Assembly: GCA_964016885.1 (NCBI GenBank)
Contig: OZ024740.1
Span: forward strand, 9,382,450 to 9,446,449
Origin: Eledone cirrhosa
Lineage: Eukaryota > Mollusca > Cephalopoda > Octopoda > Eledonidae
DNA: 64,000 nt
Direction: 5' to 3'
The notes below the pieces were generated by a model, which made no database searches, had not been told where the DNA came from, and saw nothing but the letters and a program-made list of their open reading frames with translations. The stretch's first letter is position 1, and each line of letters starts with the position of its first letter. Shown piece by piece: positions 1 to 9,557 of this stretch. Made by a program: the position numbers and the translations under genes.

Positions 1-27
1 CGGTTGCCTTCGATATATGATGGATGA

Positions 28-3000
28 ATGGATGGATGGACGGACTGCGGAATCCTGGAGAGTGGAAGGGAGAGAAAAATCTGGACGCTCAGAGCGAAAA
101 TGCCAAAGTTAAAGTCAAATTCACCTCGTGGACGAGAATGCGAGCACTCCTCTTTGTTTCGTCCGCGGATGGCTAACATAACCCTATCTCCCCCCGCCCC
201 CCACCACCCCCACCCTCCAAACGCAACCCAAAACTTCAGAGTTGGTACCATAAATGTAGGCACCCTAAAGGATCGCGCTAACGAGGCTGTAGAAATGCTT
301 GAACGTAAGGAGGTCGATGTTTGTTGTATTCAAGAGACCAGGTGGAGGGGTGGGTCTGCTAGATTCATTGAGGGTAAAAAACGATGTTATAAGCTTTTCT
401 GGGTGGGAAACGACGATGGGCTGGGTGGAGTAGGAATCATGGTAGCAGAAAAGTGGGCAGATAAGATAATAGACGTAAATAGAGTGAACGACAGAATAAT
501 TAAAATATGACTTGTCCTCAATAGAACTACGGTGACAGTAATATCTGCGTACGCACCCCAATCCGGACTGCCCGGCACTATAAAAGACAGATTCTATGAG
601 ACACTGTTGCTAACTACCTCCCAAATATCTGACAGTGACTATATAATTATTGCAGGCGACCTAAATGGTCACGTTGGACAACATTGTGACGGCTACGACG
701 AAATCCATGGAGGCTATGGGTTTGGTACTAGAAATGAGGAAGGCTCCAGAATCCTGGAATTCTGTGATGCAAATAACCTAACTATCTGTAACACTAACTT
801 CAAAAAACGTGACAATCACCTGATCACCTATAGATCCGGGGAACACACAAGCCAGGTAGATTATATCCTTACCAGAAGACGTGACAGAGTGTCTGTTGTA
901 AACACTAAATCCCTCCCCCATGAAGAATGCACCTCCCAACATAGACTGATAATTAGCGACCTCATAGTCAGGACGAGACGTACTCGACAGCAGAAGAGGA
1001 CTATCCTCAGGAGGAAAATATGGAAACTAAAGGACCCCACAGCCAGAAATAAATTTCAAAGCATATTACTTGATGCTTTTGACAGTAAGGAAGAGCATCT
1101 AGAATCGGACAATATAGAGGGACAGTGGGAATTTCTGAAAGCAAACCTGCTGTTGGCGACAGACGAAGTCTGTGGCTGGAGCAGGCCTGTAGGCAGGAGG
1201 AGAGTAACATGGTGGTGGAACAGTAGGGTGGAGGGGTCAATTAAGGCCAAAAAGCAGGCTTGGAAAGTATGGCGGGATGGGGGAAGTAGAGTAGACTATC
1301 AAGTGGCCAGGAGGGAAGCTAGGAGAGAAGTGTACTTAGCAAGAAGGGAAGCTGAGGAAAGAAAGTTCAAGCATGTTCTACAACGCGATGACCAAAAACG
1401 TGAGGTGTTCAGGATTGCTAGGCAATGCGTCAAGGAAAACCGTGATATTGTCGGGGAGAAGTGTGTACTTAACGATGATGGCATACTTGCCATCACCGAC
1501 ACTGATAAGAAGGTAGCTTGGAAGTGTCACTATGAAAGGCTACTAAATGAGGAGAATAAATGGGAGAAAGACAGTCTCCCCCATATCGACCCAATACAGG
1601 GACCAGCAGTGTTAGTCGAGGGGAGTATAATAAGTAAGGCAATCAAGGATATGAAGACGGGTAAGGCAGCTGGGCCTTCGGAAATAGTTGCTGAGATGCT
1701 GAAGGCATCTGGCACGGTGGGACACACCATGGTCACCCGCATAGTTAACCAAGTCGTACAGAATGGGGTTGTTCCGAAGGACTGGCATAGCAGCATCATC
1801 GTTAACTGTTATAAGGGTAAAGGAGACGCACTAGATAGGAGTAACTATAGAGGCATTAAATTAATCGACCAGGTCATGAAGGTCACGGAAAAAGTAATAG
1901 CGCAACTAATCAGAGAGAGAATTGACCTAGATGAAATGCAGTTCGGGTTTGTGTCAGGCAAAAGCACCACAGACGCTCTTTTCATAGTACGACAACTACA
2001 GGAGAAGTACCTAGCTAAAGGTAAACCCCTCTACTTAGCTTTTGTCGACCTGGAGAAAGCCTTCGACAGAGTCCCCCGCTCCATTATCTGGTGGGCTCTT
2101 AGAAAACTAGGCGTTGACGAATGGCTTGTGAGGGCTATACAAGCCATGTATAAAGAAACAGTCAGCAAGGTTAGAATTAACAACGAATATAGTGAAGAGT
2201 TTAGCGTAAAAGTTGGCGTCCATCAGGGCTCTGTTCTCAGCCCCCTACTATTTATTATTGCCCTTCAGGCTATAACAGAGGAGTTCAAGACAGGCTGCCC
2301 ATGGGAACTCCTATACGCAGACAACCTGACACTCATAGCGGAATCAATGGCCAAGCTAGAGAAGAAATTCCAAACATGGAAGCACGGCCTAGAGTCAAAA
2401 GGACTTAAAATTAACCTGGCTAAGACCAAAGTTCTAGTTTGTAGGAAAGAAAACAAGGCGGCGGTCCCTTCTGGGAAATGGTCGTGCTCGGTGTGTAGGA
2501 AAGGCGTAGGTAGAAACTCCATTTTATGTCCTAAATGCAAAGTATGGGTGCATAAAAGATGTAGTGGGATCACAGGTAAGCTAACTAAGAACATAGATTT
2601 TACATGTGGCCGGTGTTCTGGTGCAATAAGTAGCAGCAAGTGCCCACAAAATACTAGCTCTTTCAATTGCGCAGAGGGTTCTATAGAAATAGTGGACAGC
2701 TTCCGTTACCTGGGCGATAAAATCAGCAGTGGGGGAGGGTGCTCTGAAAGTACTGTAGCTAGAGTCAGAACTGGTTGGAAAAAGTTCAGAGAGCTTATAC
2801 CACTATTAGCTGCTAAAGGGTTCTCCCTAAAAATGAAAGGCAGGTTGTACGATGCCTGCATACGAACAGCAATGTTACATGGTAGTGAGACCTGGGCATT
2901 GTGTGCAGAGGATATACGCAGACTAGAGAGGAACGAAGCTTGCATGCTCCGCTGGATGTGTAACAGTAATATACGTGAACGGCAAAGCATAAACGAACTA

Positions 3001-3282
3001 AGGAAAAAATTAGAGATAAGAGGGATCAGATGTTGTTTACTCGAGAGAAGGCTGCGTTGGTATTGACACGTGATGCGCATGAAAGTCGATAGCTGTATAA
3101 CAAAGTGCAGGGCAATAAAGATAGACGGTAGCCACGGAATAGGCAGACCTAGAAAAACCTGGGATGAGCTGATAAACTCCGACCTCACACACTTACACCT
3201 CTCCAAGACAATGTCACTGGACCGAGACCTTTGGCGGTACTCAGTAACAGAGAAGACCCGCCTTGCCAGTAGGCATCTCTAA
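28..3282 (+). pseudogene. LINE endonuclease-reverse transcriptase, copy A, two nonsense codons and a mutated RT active site
   Basis: One reading frame of 1,085 codons broken only by two TGA codons, at 508-510 (CGA in copies B and C) and 3064-3066 (GGA in B and C). Order along the frame: proline-rich N-terminus; APE-type endonuclease from about residue 70, with TINVGTL, CIQETRW, GDLNGHVG (Asp211, Asn213), VDYIL (Asp278) and SQHRL (His305); reverse transcriptase with motif A FVDLEKAFD, motif B HQGSVLSPLLF and motif C; a Cys4-His-Cys3 PHD-like finger at 2485-2616; and an RLRWY-HVMRM C-terminal region. Motif C at 2314-2325 reads YADN where the other copies read YADD, replacing a catalytic aspartate. 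Such proteins nick target DNA and copy the element RNA in place. Annotation pipelines often call them 'craniofacial development protein 2-like'. This copy cannot make a functional enzyme. The start at 28 is simply the first ATG visible; the true start is uncertain. Confidence 0.9.
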
Positions 3283-3639
3283 CAAAATACACCCCGTCCC
3301 GCCACCACCCCCACCCCATCCACACCACCCCGTTCTATGTAAAGTTATGTTGGTGCCGCGCCATCCAGGCCGAAACAAATGAGATCGTGTAGGTGTCACG
3401 ACAAAAAAACACACAGTCCATGCTGTAATGTGGCCGTGTAGGCAACACGGTAAAAACCTCCCAGACCCACACTGTAAATGTGGTTGGTGTTAGGAAGGGC
3501 ATCCAACTGTAGAAAACCTGCCAGACAGTCCTATGCGAACAAGACAATCACTCTTGCCTCAAGTGGGACTACCCCCGTCCAAACCCATGCAAGCGTGGAA
3601 CACGGACGTTAAACGTTGATGATGATGATGATGATGATG
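3283..3639 (+). repeat. Copy A 3' UTR with two tandem ~49-bp units and (TGA)n tail
   Basis: Non-coding 3' end. Two head-to-tail units start with GTGTAGG at 3387 (49 bp) and 3436 (48 bp), each with a CACG…A-rich…CTGTAAxGTGG pattern. Then come the GTTAGGAAGGGCATCCA block, the CCCATGCAAGCGTGG block and the tail at 3617-3639. In RTE elements the 3' UTR and tail are what the reverse transcriptase recognises; SINEs often share them. The same layout is found in all copies here. Confidence 0.8.
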
Positions 3640-3747
3640 TCAGTTTCAATTGGTATGTCAGTTTCTATTGGTATATCAGTTTCAATTGGTATATCAGTTT
3701 CGATTGGTACATCAGTTTCGATTGGTATGTCAGTTTCGATTGGTATA
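3640..3747 (+). repeat. 18-bp satellite, block S1 (six units)
   Basis: Six units of the TCAGTTTCGATTGGTATG type, starting exactly after the copy A tail and cut on the right by a CR1/Jockey-like fragment. Units are close to consensus, with C/A/T/G changes at unit position 9 and G/A at position 18. Confidence 0.93.
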
Positions 3748-4322
3748 ATAATGATAATGAAATTATTGTGTAAAGTGCTCAGGTGCACTACAACTCGTCA
3801 ATATAGTACATAGAATAATACACAAATGTCAGGGAAGTTCATGTGTGTATGTGTTAGCTGTTCTGTTGGCGGATCTCGGGAAGCATGGAGGCCTTAAAGG
3901 ATGCAGTGTCTCGACAGCTGACAACTGATGCAGGTAGTTTGTTCCATGCTTCAGCAACGCTGAGCGTGAAAAAATGTTTCCGAAAGTCATGGGAACTGTG
4001 CTGTTTTCTTACTTTGTGGGCATGTCCACGTGTGTTAGACACATGGAAATCGAAAAGGTACTCAGGGTTGTTGTTGGCAACATGGTTAACAATTTTGTGG
4101 GTGTTTACCAAGTCAGTTGCCAGGCGTCGGAGCTTCAATGAATCCATGCCCAGGGAAGCAAGGCGCTCAGAGTATAGTAGATGCCTGATGGAGGGTATTC
4201 GCTTGGTTGCACGTCTCTGAACAGTTTCCAGGCGGTCAATGTCCTGAGCAAGATAGGGGTTCCAGACTGGTGATGCAAATTCTAAGTGTGGTCGCACAAT
4301 AGCTGTATACAGCCTTAAATAG
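3748..4322 (-). mobile_element. 5'-truncated CR1/Jockey-like LINE fragment inserted in the satellite
   Basis: A 575-bp unique segment flanked on both sides by 18-bp satellite. On the minus strand it carries the end of a reverse-transcriptase ORF, about 105 bp of 3' UTR, and a short ATT/ATC-rich end next to the satellite. It is the only element in the window pointing to the left. The truncated 5' end and simple-sequence 3' end fit ordinary LINE integration. Exact borders are uncertain by a few bases because TATA/ATG bases can be assigned either way. Confidence 0.75.
3854..4320 (-). pseudogene. CR1/Jockey-like reverse transcriptase, C-terminal fragment
   Basis: The frame reads in from the truncated 5' edge (…YTAIVRPHLEFASPVWNPY) and continues for about 155 residues to a TAA at 3854-3856. 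Visible signatures are RPHLEFASPVW, DIDRLETVQRRATKRIP, ERLASLGMDSLKLRRL and SVAEAWNKLPASVV, which match the region after the RT palm in CR1/L2/Jockey-type LINEs. The catalytic motifs and any endonuclease lie upstream of the truncation and are missing, so it is a dead fragment. It has no similarity to the RTE-like copies that I can see. Clade assignment within CR1/L2/Jockey is from memory of these motifs. Confidence 0.8.
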
Positions 4323-4884
4323 ATGTAAGTTTCGATTGGTATATCAGTTTCGATTGTTATGTCAGTTTCTATTGGTATATCAGTTTCGACTGGTATGTTA
4401 TTTTCGATTGGTATGTTAGTCCTCGATTTGTATGTCAGTTTCTATTGGTATATCAGTTTCAATTAGTATATCAGTTACTATTTGTATGTCAGTTTCTATT
4501 GGTATATCAGTTTCAATTGGTATATCAGTTTCGATTGGTATGTCTGTTTCGATTGGTATATCAGTTTCGATTGGTATGTCAGTTTCGATTGGTATGTAAG
4601 TTTCGATTAGTATATCAGTTTCGAATGGTATGTCAGTTTTGATTGGTATATCAGTTTCGATTGGTATGTCAGTTTCGATTGGTATGTCAGTTTCGATTGG
4701 TATATCAGTTTCGATTAGTATGTCAGTTTCTATTGGTATATCGGTTTCCATTGCTATATCAGTTTCGTTTGGTATTTCAGTTTCTATGGGTATATCAGTT
4801 TCTATTTGTATGTCGGTTTCAATTGGTATGTCAGTTTCTATTGGTATATCAGTTTCGATTGATATATCAATTTCGATTAGTATG
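4323..4884 (+). repeat. 18-bp satellite, block S2
   Basis: About 31 units between the CR1/Jockey-like fragment and LINE copy D. It includes the variant unit TTAGTCCTCGATTTG at 4416-4430 that recurs across the window as a higher-order marker, and a CGGTTTCCATTG variant near 4740. The last unit ends …GATTAGTATG at 4884, directly against the LINE sequence (with TGTG shared by both). Confidence 0.93.
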
Positions 4885-4944
4885 TGAGGCAATTACAGGA
4901 AAAGTACCTAGCTAAAAGTAAGCCACTCTACTTGGCATTTGTCG
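4883..4944 (+). repeat. 62-bp direct duplicate of an internal RT segment at the 5' end of copy D
   Basis: This segment is identical to 5177-5238 (offset 294) and encodes RQLQEKYLAKSKPLYLAFV in both places. It is followed at once by GTAATACTAGAAGG, sequence that belongs well upstream in the LINE. The join shares GTCG with both partners, suggesting a microhomology-guided template jump during reverse transcription. Confidence 0.85.
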
Positions 4945-6467
4945 TAATACTAGAAGGGGCCATACCAAAAGATTGGTGCAGTAGCATCATTGTCAACTGC
5001 TACAACGGTAAAGGCGATGCACTAGATAGAGGAAACTATAGAGGTATAAAGTTGATGGACCAGGTCATGAAAGTAACAGAAAGAGTTATAGCACAGCTGA
5101 TTAGGGACCGGGTGAATATAGACGAGATGCAATTTGGGTTTGTACCAGGGAAAGGCACCACTGATGCCCTCTTTCTTGTGAGGCAATTACAGGAAAAGTA
5201 CCTAGCTAAAAGTAAGCCACTCTACTTGGCATTTGTCGACCTTGAGAAAGCCTTTGACAGAGTTCCACGTGCAGTAATCTGGTGGGCTCTTAGAAAACTA
5301 GGAGTAGATGAATGGCTTGTGAAAGCGGTACAAGCCATGTATAGGGGAGCAGTCAGCAAAGTTAGGATTGGCAATGAGTATAGCGAGGAATTTAGCGTAC
5401 AGGTTGGGGTCCACCAGGGCTCTGTTCTTAGCCCTCTCCTGTTCATCATAGTCCTGCAGGCAATAACGGAGGAGTTTAAGACCGGATGCCCATGGGAACT
5501 CCTGTATGCTGATGACCTCGCACTCATAGCTGAATCTATGGTAGAACTAGAGAATAAATTCCAAACCTGGAAGCAGGGACTAGAGAGAAAGGGCCTCAAA
5601 GTCAACATGACAAAGACTAAGGTCCTTATAAGTAGACGAGAAAACAGAACCCAGATCCCCTCAGGGAAATGGCCTTGCTCAGTATGTAGGAAAGGTGTAG
5701 GTAGGAACTCCATTCTCTGCCCCAAATGCAAACAATGGGTACACAAGAGATGTAGCGGGATCTCAGGAAGCTTAATTAAGAATGTAGGATTCACATGCAG
5801 CAGCTGTGCTGAAACAGCAAGCAAACAGCCACAGGAAACAAGTACCACCAATCTCTGGGAGGGCCCTGTAGAAACAGTAGACAGCTTCTGCTAACTAGGT
5901 GACCGAATTAGCAACGGAGGTGGGTGCTCAGAAAGTACAATAACTAGGGTAAGAACGGGATGGAAGAAGTTTAGGGAACTACTACCACTGCTAGCTGCAA
6001 AAGGCTTCTCCCTCAGAATGAAAGGCTGACTGTATGATGCGTGTATCCGAACAGCGATGTTGCATGGTAGTGAGACCTGGGCGCTGAAGGTGGAAGACCT
6101 ACGTAGATTAGAGAGAAACGAGGCCTGCATGCTCCGATGGATGAGTAACAGTAATATACGTGAACGACAAAGCATAAAGGAATTGAGAGAGAGACTGAGC
6201 ATAAGAGGAATCAAATGCTGCGTGCAGGAGAGGCGGTTACGCTGGTATGGACATGTGATGCGTATGAAGGATGACAGCTGCATAAAAAGGTGCAGAGCAC
6301 TAGAAGTTGATGGAAACCGCGGAGTGGGGAGACCCAAGATGACTTGGGATGAGGTGATAAAAGCCGACCTTACCCAACTACACCTCTCAAAGACAATGAC
6401 ACACGACCGTGACTTCTGGCGTCACGCAGTAATACAGGGTACCCGACCTCCCATGGGTACATGCTGA
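4945..6467 (+). pseudogene. LINE reverse transcriptase fragment, copy D, two nonsense codons
   Basis: A single frame (continuing from 4884) from just before the RT core to a TGA at 6465-6467, broken by TAA at 5892-5894 (TAC in copy E) and TGA at 6027-6029 (AGA in copy E). It retains motif A FVDLEKAFD, motif B HQGSVLSPLLF and an intact motif C YADD at 5505-5516. A PHD-like C4HC3 finger lies at 5676-5807, and the RLRWYGHVMRM and GRPKMTWDEV C-terminal region follows. There is no endonuclease, and no in-element start can be assigned. A product ending at 5894 would keep the RT core and finger but lose the C-terminal region. Confidence 0.88.
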
Positions 6468-6770
6468 AGCATATAAACAATATGCCCCCACTCCCCCCAC
6501 CGCAAGGTGGTCGTGGAGGTGCCACGGCAAATAAGCACCCAGCCCACACTGTAAAGTGGACGTGTAGGCGCCACGAAAAAGCACCCAGCACTCACTGTAA
6601 ATGAGGTTGGTGTTAGGAAGGGCATCCAGCTGTAGAAATCAAGCCAGATCAGTTCCTGTATGAGCAAGGCATGGTCAGCCGACCAGACACTGCCCACAAC
6701 AGGACAACCCGTCTAACCCATGCTAGCGTGGAAGAACGGACGTAAAACGGTGATGATGATGATGATGATG
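6468..6770 (+). repeat. Copy D 3' UTR with two tandem ~49-bp units and (TGA)n tail
   Basis: Two tandem units begin at 6513 (GTGGAGGTGCCACGG) and 6562 (GTGTAGGCGCCACG), followed by the GTTAGGAAGGGCATCCA block and the tail at 6751-6770. The unit plan matches that of copy A although the sequence differs, so the duplicated 3' UTR unit predates the split of the two subfamilies. Confidence 0.78.
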
Positions 6771-9554
6771 TCAGTTTCGATTGGTATGTCAGTTTCGATT
6801 GGTATATCAGTTTCGATTAGTATGTCAGTTTCTATTGGTATATCGGTTACCATTGGTATATCAGTTTCTATTGGTATATCAGTTTCCATTGGTACATCAG
6901 TTTCGATTGGTATGTCAGTTTCTATGGGTATATCAGTTTCTATTTATATGTCAGTTTCGATTGGTATGTCAGTTTCGATTGGTATATCATTTTCGATTGG
7001 TATGTTAGTTTCGATTAGTATATCAGTTTCTATTGGTATGTCAGTTTCTATTGGTATATCAATTTCGATTGGTATGTCAGTTTCGATTTGTATATCAGTT
7101 TTGATTCGTATGTCAGTTTCGATTGGTATGTCAGTTTCTATTGGTATGTCAGTTTTGATTGGTATGTCAGTTTCTATTGGTATATCAGTTTCGATTGGTA
7201 TATCAGTTTCTATTGGTATATCAGTTTCGATTGGTATATCAGTTTCGACAGGTATGTAAATTTCGATTGGTATGTCAGTTTCGATTGGTATATCAGTTTC
7301 GAATGTTATGTCAGTTTTGATTGGTATATCAGTTTCGATTGGTATGTCAGTTTCGATTGGTATGTCAGTTTCGATTGGTATATCAGTATCGATTAGTATG
7401 TCATTTTCTATTGGTATATCGGTTTCCATTGGTATATCAGTTTCTATTTGTATATCAGTTTTGATTGGTATGTTGGTTTTGATTGGTATGTCAGTTTCGA
7501 TTTGTATATCAGTTTCTATTGGTATGTCAGTTTCGACTGGTATGTTAGTCCTCGATTTGTATGTCAGTTTCTATTGGTATATCAATTTCAATTGGTATGT
7601 CAGTTTCTATTGGTATGTCAGTTTCGAATGGTATGTCAGTTTTGATTGGTATATCAGTTTCGATTGGTATGTCAGTTTCGATTGGTATGTCAGTTTCGAT
7701 TGGTATATCAGTTTCGATTAGTATGTCAGTTTCTCTTGGTATATCAGTTTTGATTGGTATATCAGTTTCGATTGGTATGTCAGTTTCTATTGGTATGTTA
7801 GTGCTCAATTTGCATGTCAGTTTCTATTGGTATATCAATTTCGATTGGTATGTCAGTTTCTATTGGTATGTCAGTTTCTATTGGTATATCAATTTCGATT
7901 GGTATGTCAGTTTCAATTTGTATATCAGTTTTGATTCGTATGTTAGTTTCGATTGGTATGTCAGTTCAATTGGTATATCAGTTTTCATGTGTATGTCAGT
8001 TTCGATTGGTATATCAGTTTCGATTAGTATGTCAGTTTCTATTGGTATATCGGTTTCCATTGCTATATCAGTTTTGATCGGTATGTCAGTTTCGATTAGT
8101 ATATCAGTTTCTATTGGTATGTCAGTTTCTATTGGTATATCGGTTTCCATTGGTATATCAGTTTCTATTTGTATATCAGTTTTGATTGGTATGTTAGTTT
8201 TGATTTGTATGTCAGTTTCGATTTGTATATCAGTTTCTATTGGTATGTCAGTTTCGACTGGTATGTTAGTCCTCGATTTGTATGTCAGTTTCTATTCGTA
8301 TCTCAATTTCGATTGGCATGTCAGTTTCTATTGGTATGTCAGTTTCTATTGGTATATCAGTTTCGATTGGTATGTTAGTTTCGATTAGTATATCAGTTTC
8401 TATTGGTATGTAAGTTTCTATTGGTATATCAATTTCGATTGGTATGTCAGTTTCTATTGGTATATCGGTTTCCATTGGTATATCAGTTTTGATTGGTATA
8501 TCAGTTTCTATTGGTATATCAGTTTCTATTGGTACGTCAGTTTTGATTGGTATGTCAGTTTCTATTGGTATATCAGTTCCTATTGATATATCAGTTTCGA
8601 TTGGTATGTCAGTTTCGATTAGTATATCAGTTTCTATTAGTATGTCAGTTTCTATTGATATGTCAGTTTCAATTGGTATATCAGTTTCGATGTGTATGTC
8701 AGTTTCTATTGGTATATTAGTATCGACTGGTATGTCTGTTTCGATTAGTATATCAGTTTCTATTTGTATGTCAGTTTCTATTGGTATATCAGTTTTGATA
8801 GGTATATCAGTTTCTATTGGTATGTCAGTTTCTATTGGTATGTCAGTTTCAATTGGTATATCAGTTTTGATCCGTATGTCAGTTTCGATTGTTATGTCAG
8901 TTTCTATTGGTATATCAGTATTGATTTGTATGTCAGTTTCGATTAGTATATCAGTTTCTATTTGTATGTCAGTTTCTATTGGTATATCAATTTCGATTGG
9001 TATATCAGTTTCTATTGGTATGTCAGTTTCAATTGGTGTCAGTTTCTATTGGTATATCAGTTTCTATTGGTATGTCAGTTTGTATTGGCATGTCAGTTTC
9101 AATTGGTATATCAGTTTCGATTCGTATGTCAGTTTCGATTGTTATGTCAGTTTATATTGGTATATCAGTATCGATTGGTATGTCCGTTTCGAATGGTATA
9201 TCAATTTCTATTTGTATGTCAGTTTCTATTCGTATATCAGTTTCGACGTGTATTCAATTGGTATATCGGTTTAGATTGGTATGTCAGTTTCGATTGGTAT
9301 GTTAGTTTCGATTAGTATATCATTTCTATTTGTATGTTAGTTTCTATTGGTATATCAGTTTCGATTGGTATATCAGTTTCGACTGGTATGTCAATTTTGA
9401 TTGGTATGTCAGTTTCAATTGGTATATCGGTTTCGATTGGTATGTCAGTTTCGATTGGTATATCAGTTTCGATTAGTATATCAGTTTCGAATGGTATGTC
9501 AGTTTTGATTGGTATGTCAGTTTCGATTGGTATGTCAGTTTCGATTGGTATATC
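6771..9554 (+). repeat. 18-bp satellite, block S3
   Basis: About 155 units between copies D and E. Marker units of the GTCCTCGATTTG type occur at about 7549 and 8271. The block is more worn near 9030-9330, where units carry small indels (for example AATTGGTGTCAG at 9034 and ATTCAATTGGTATATCGG at 9253) that shift the 18-bp register. The last unit ends …GGTATATC at 9554. Confidence 0.94.
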
Positions 9555-9557
9555 TAG

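Larger units (their letters stand above)
1..3639 (+). mobile_element. RTE-like LINE, copy A (5' end outside window)
   Basis: A non-LTR retrotransposon copy that runs into the window from the left. Its first bases match copy B from about 18073 onward, so roughly 600 bp of 5' sequence present in B would lie upstream. It holds one long endonuclease/reverse-transcriptase frame (28-3282), a 3' UTR and a (TGA)n tail ending at 3639, followed at once by the 18-bp satellite. The RTE-like assignment rests on the APE-type endonuclease plus RT in one frame, the RLRWYGHV C-terminal region, and a short tandem-repeat tail instead of poly(A). The clade name is from family knowledge; a phylogeny was not possible. 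Confidence 0.88.
4883..6770 (+). mobile_element. RTE-like LINE, copy D (5'-truncated, second subfamily)
   Basis: Truncated inside the RT, with no endonuclease. It belongs with copy E to a second subfamily, differing from A/B/C throughout (for example DWCSS versus DWHSS, and a different 3' UTR). It ends in GTAAAACGG plus a (TGA)n tail at 6751-6770, then satellite from 6771. Left satellite ends …GATTAGTATG and right satellite begins TCAGTTTCG, which join into a normal unit. The 5' end carries a 62-bp duplicated segment. Confidence 0.9.

Noticed and set aside
2265..2666. Minus-strand ORFs inside the LINE copies (for example 133 and 209 codons)
   Set aside because: They are antisense shadows of the RT and finger coding frame and show no independent family features.
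3617..3640. The satellite as an expanded LINE 3' tail
   Set aside because: Tempting because all tails run straight into satellite, but B and D have satellite on both sides that joins into normal units, which fits insertion into an existing array better. The idea is not fully excluded for the origin of the first array.
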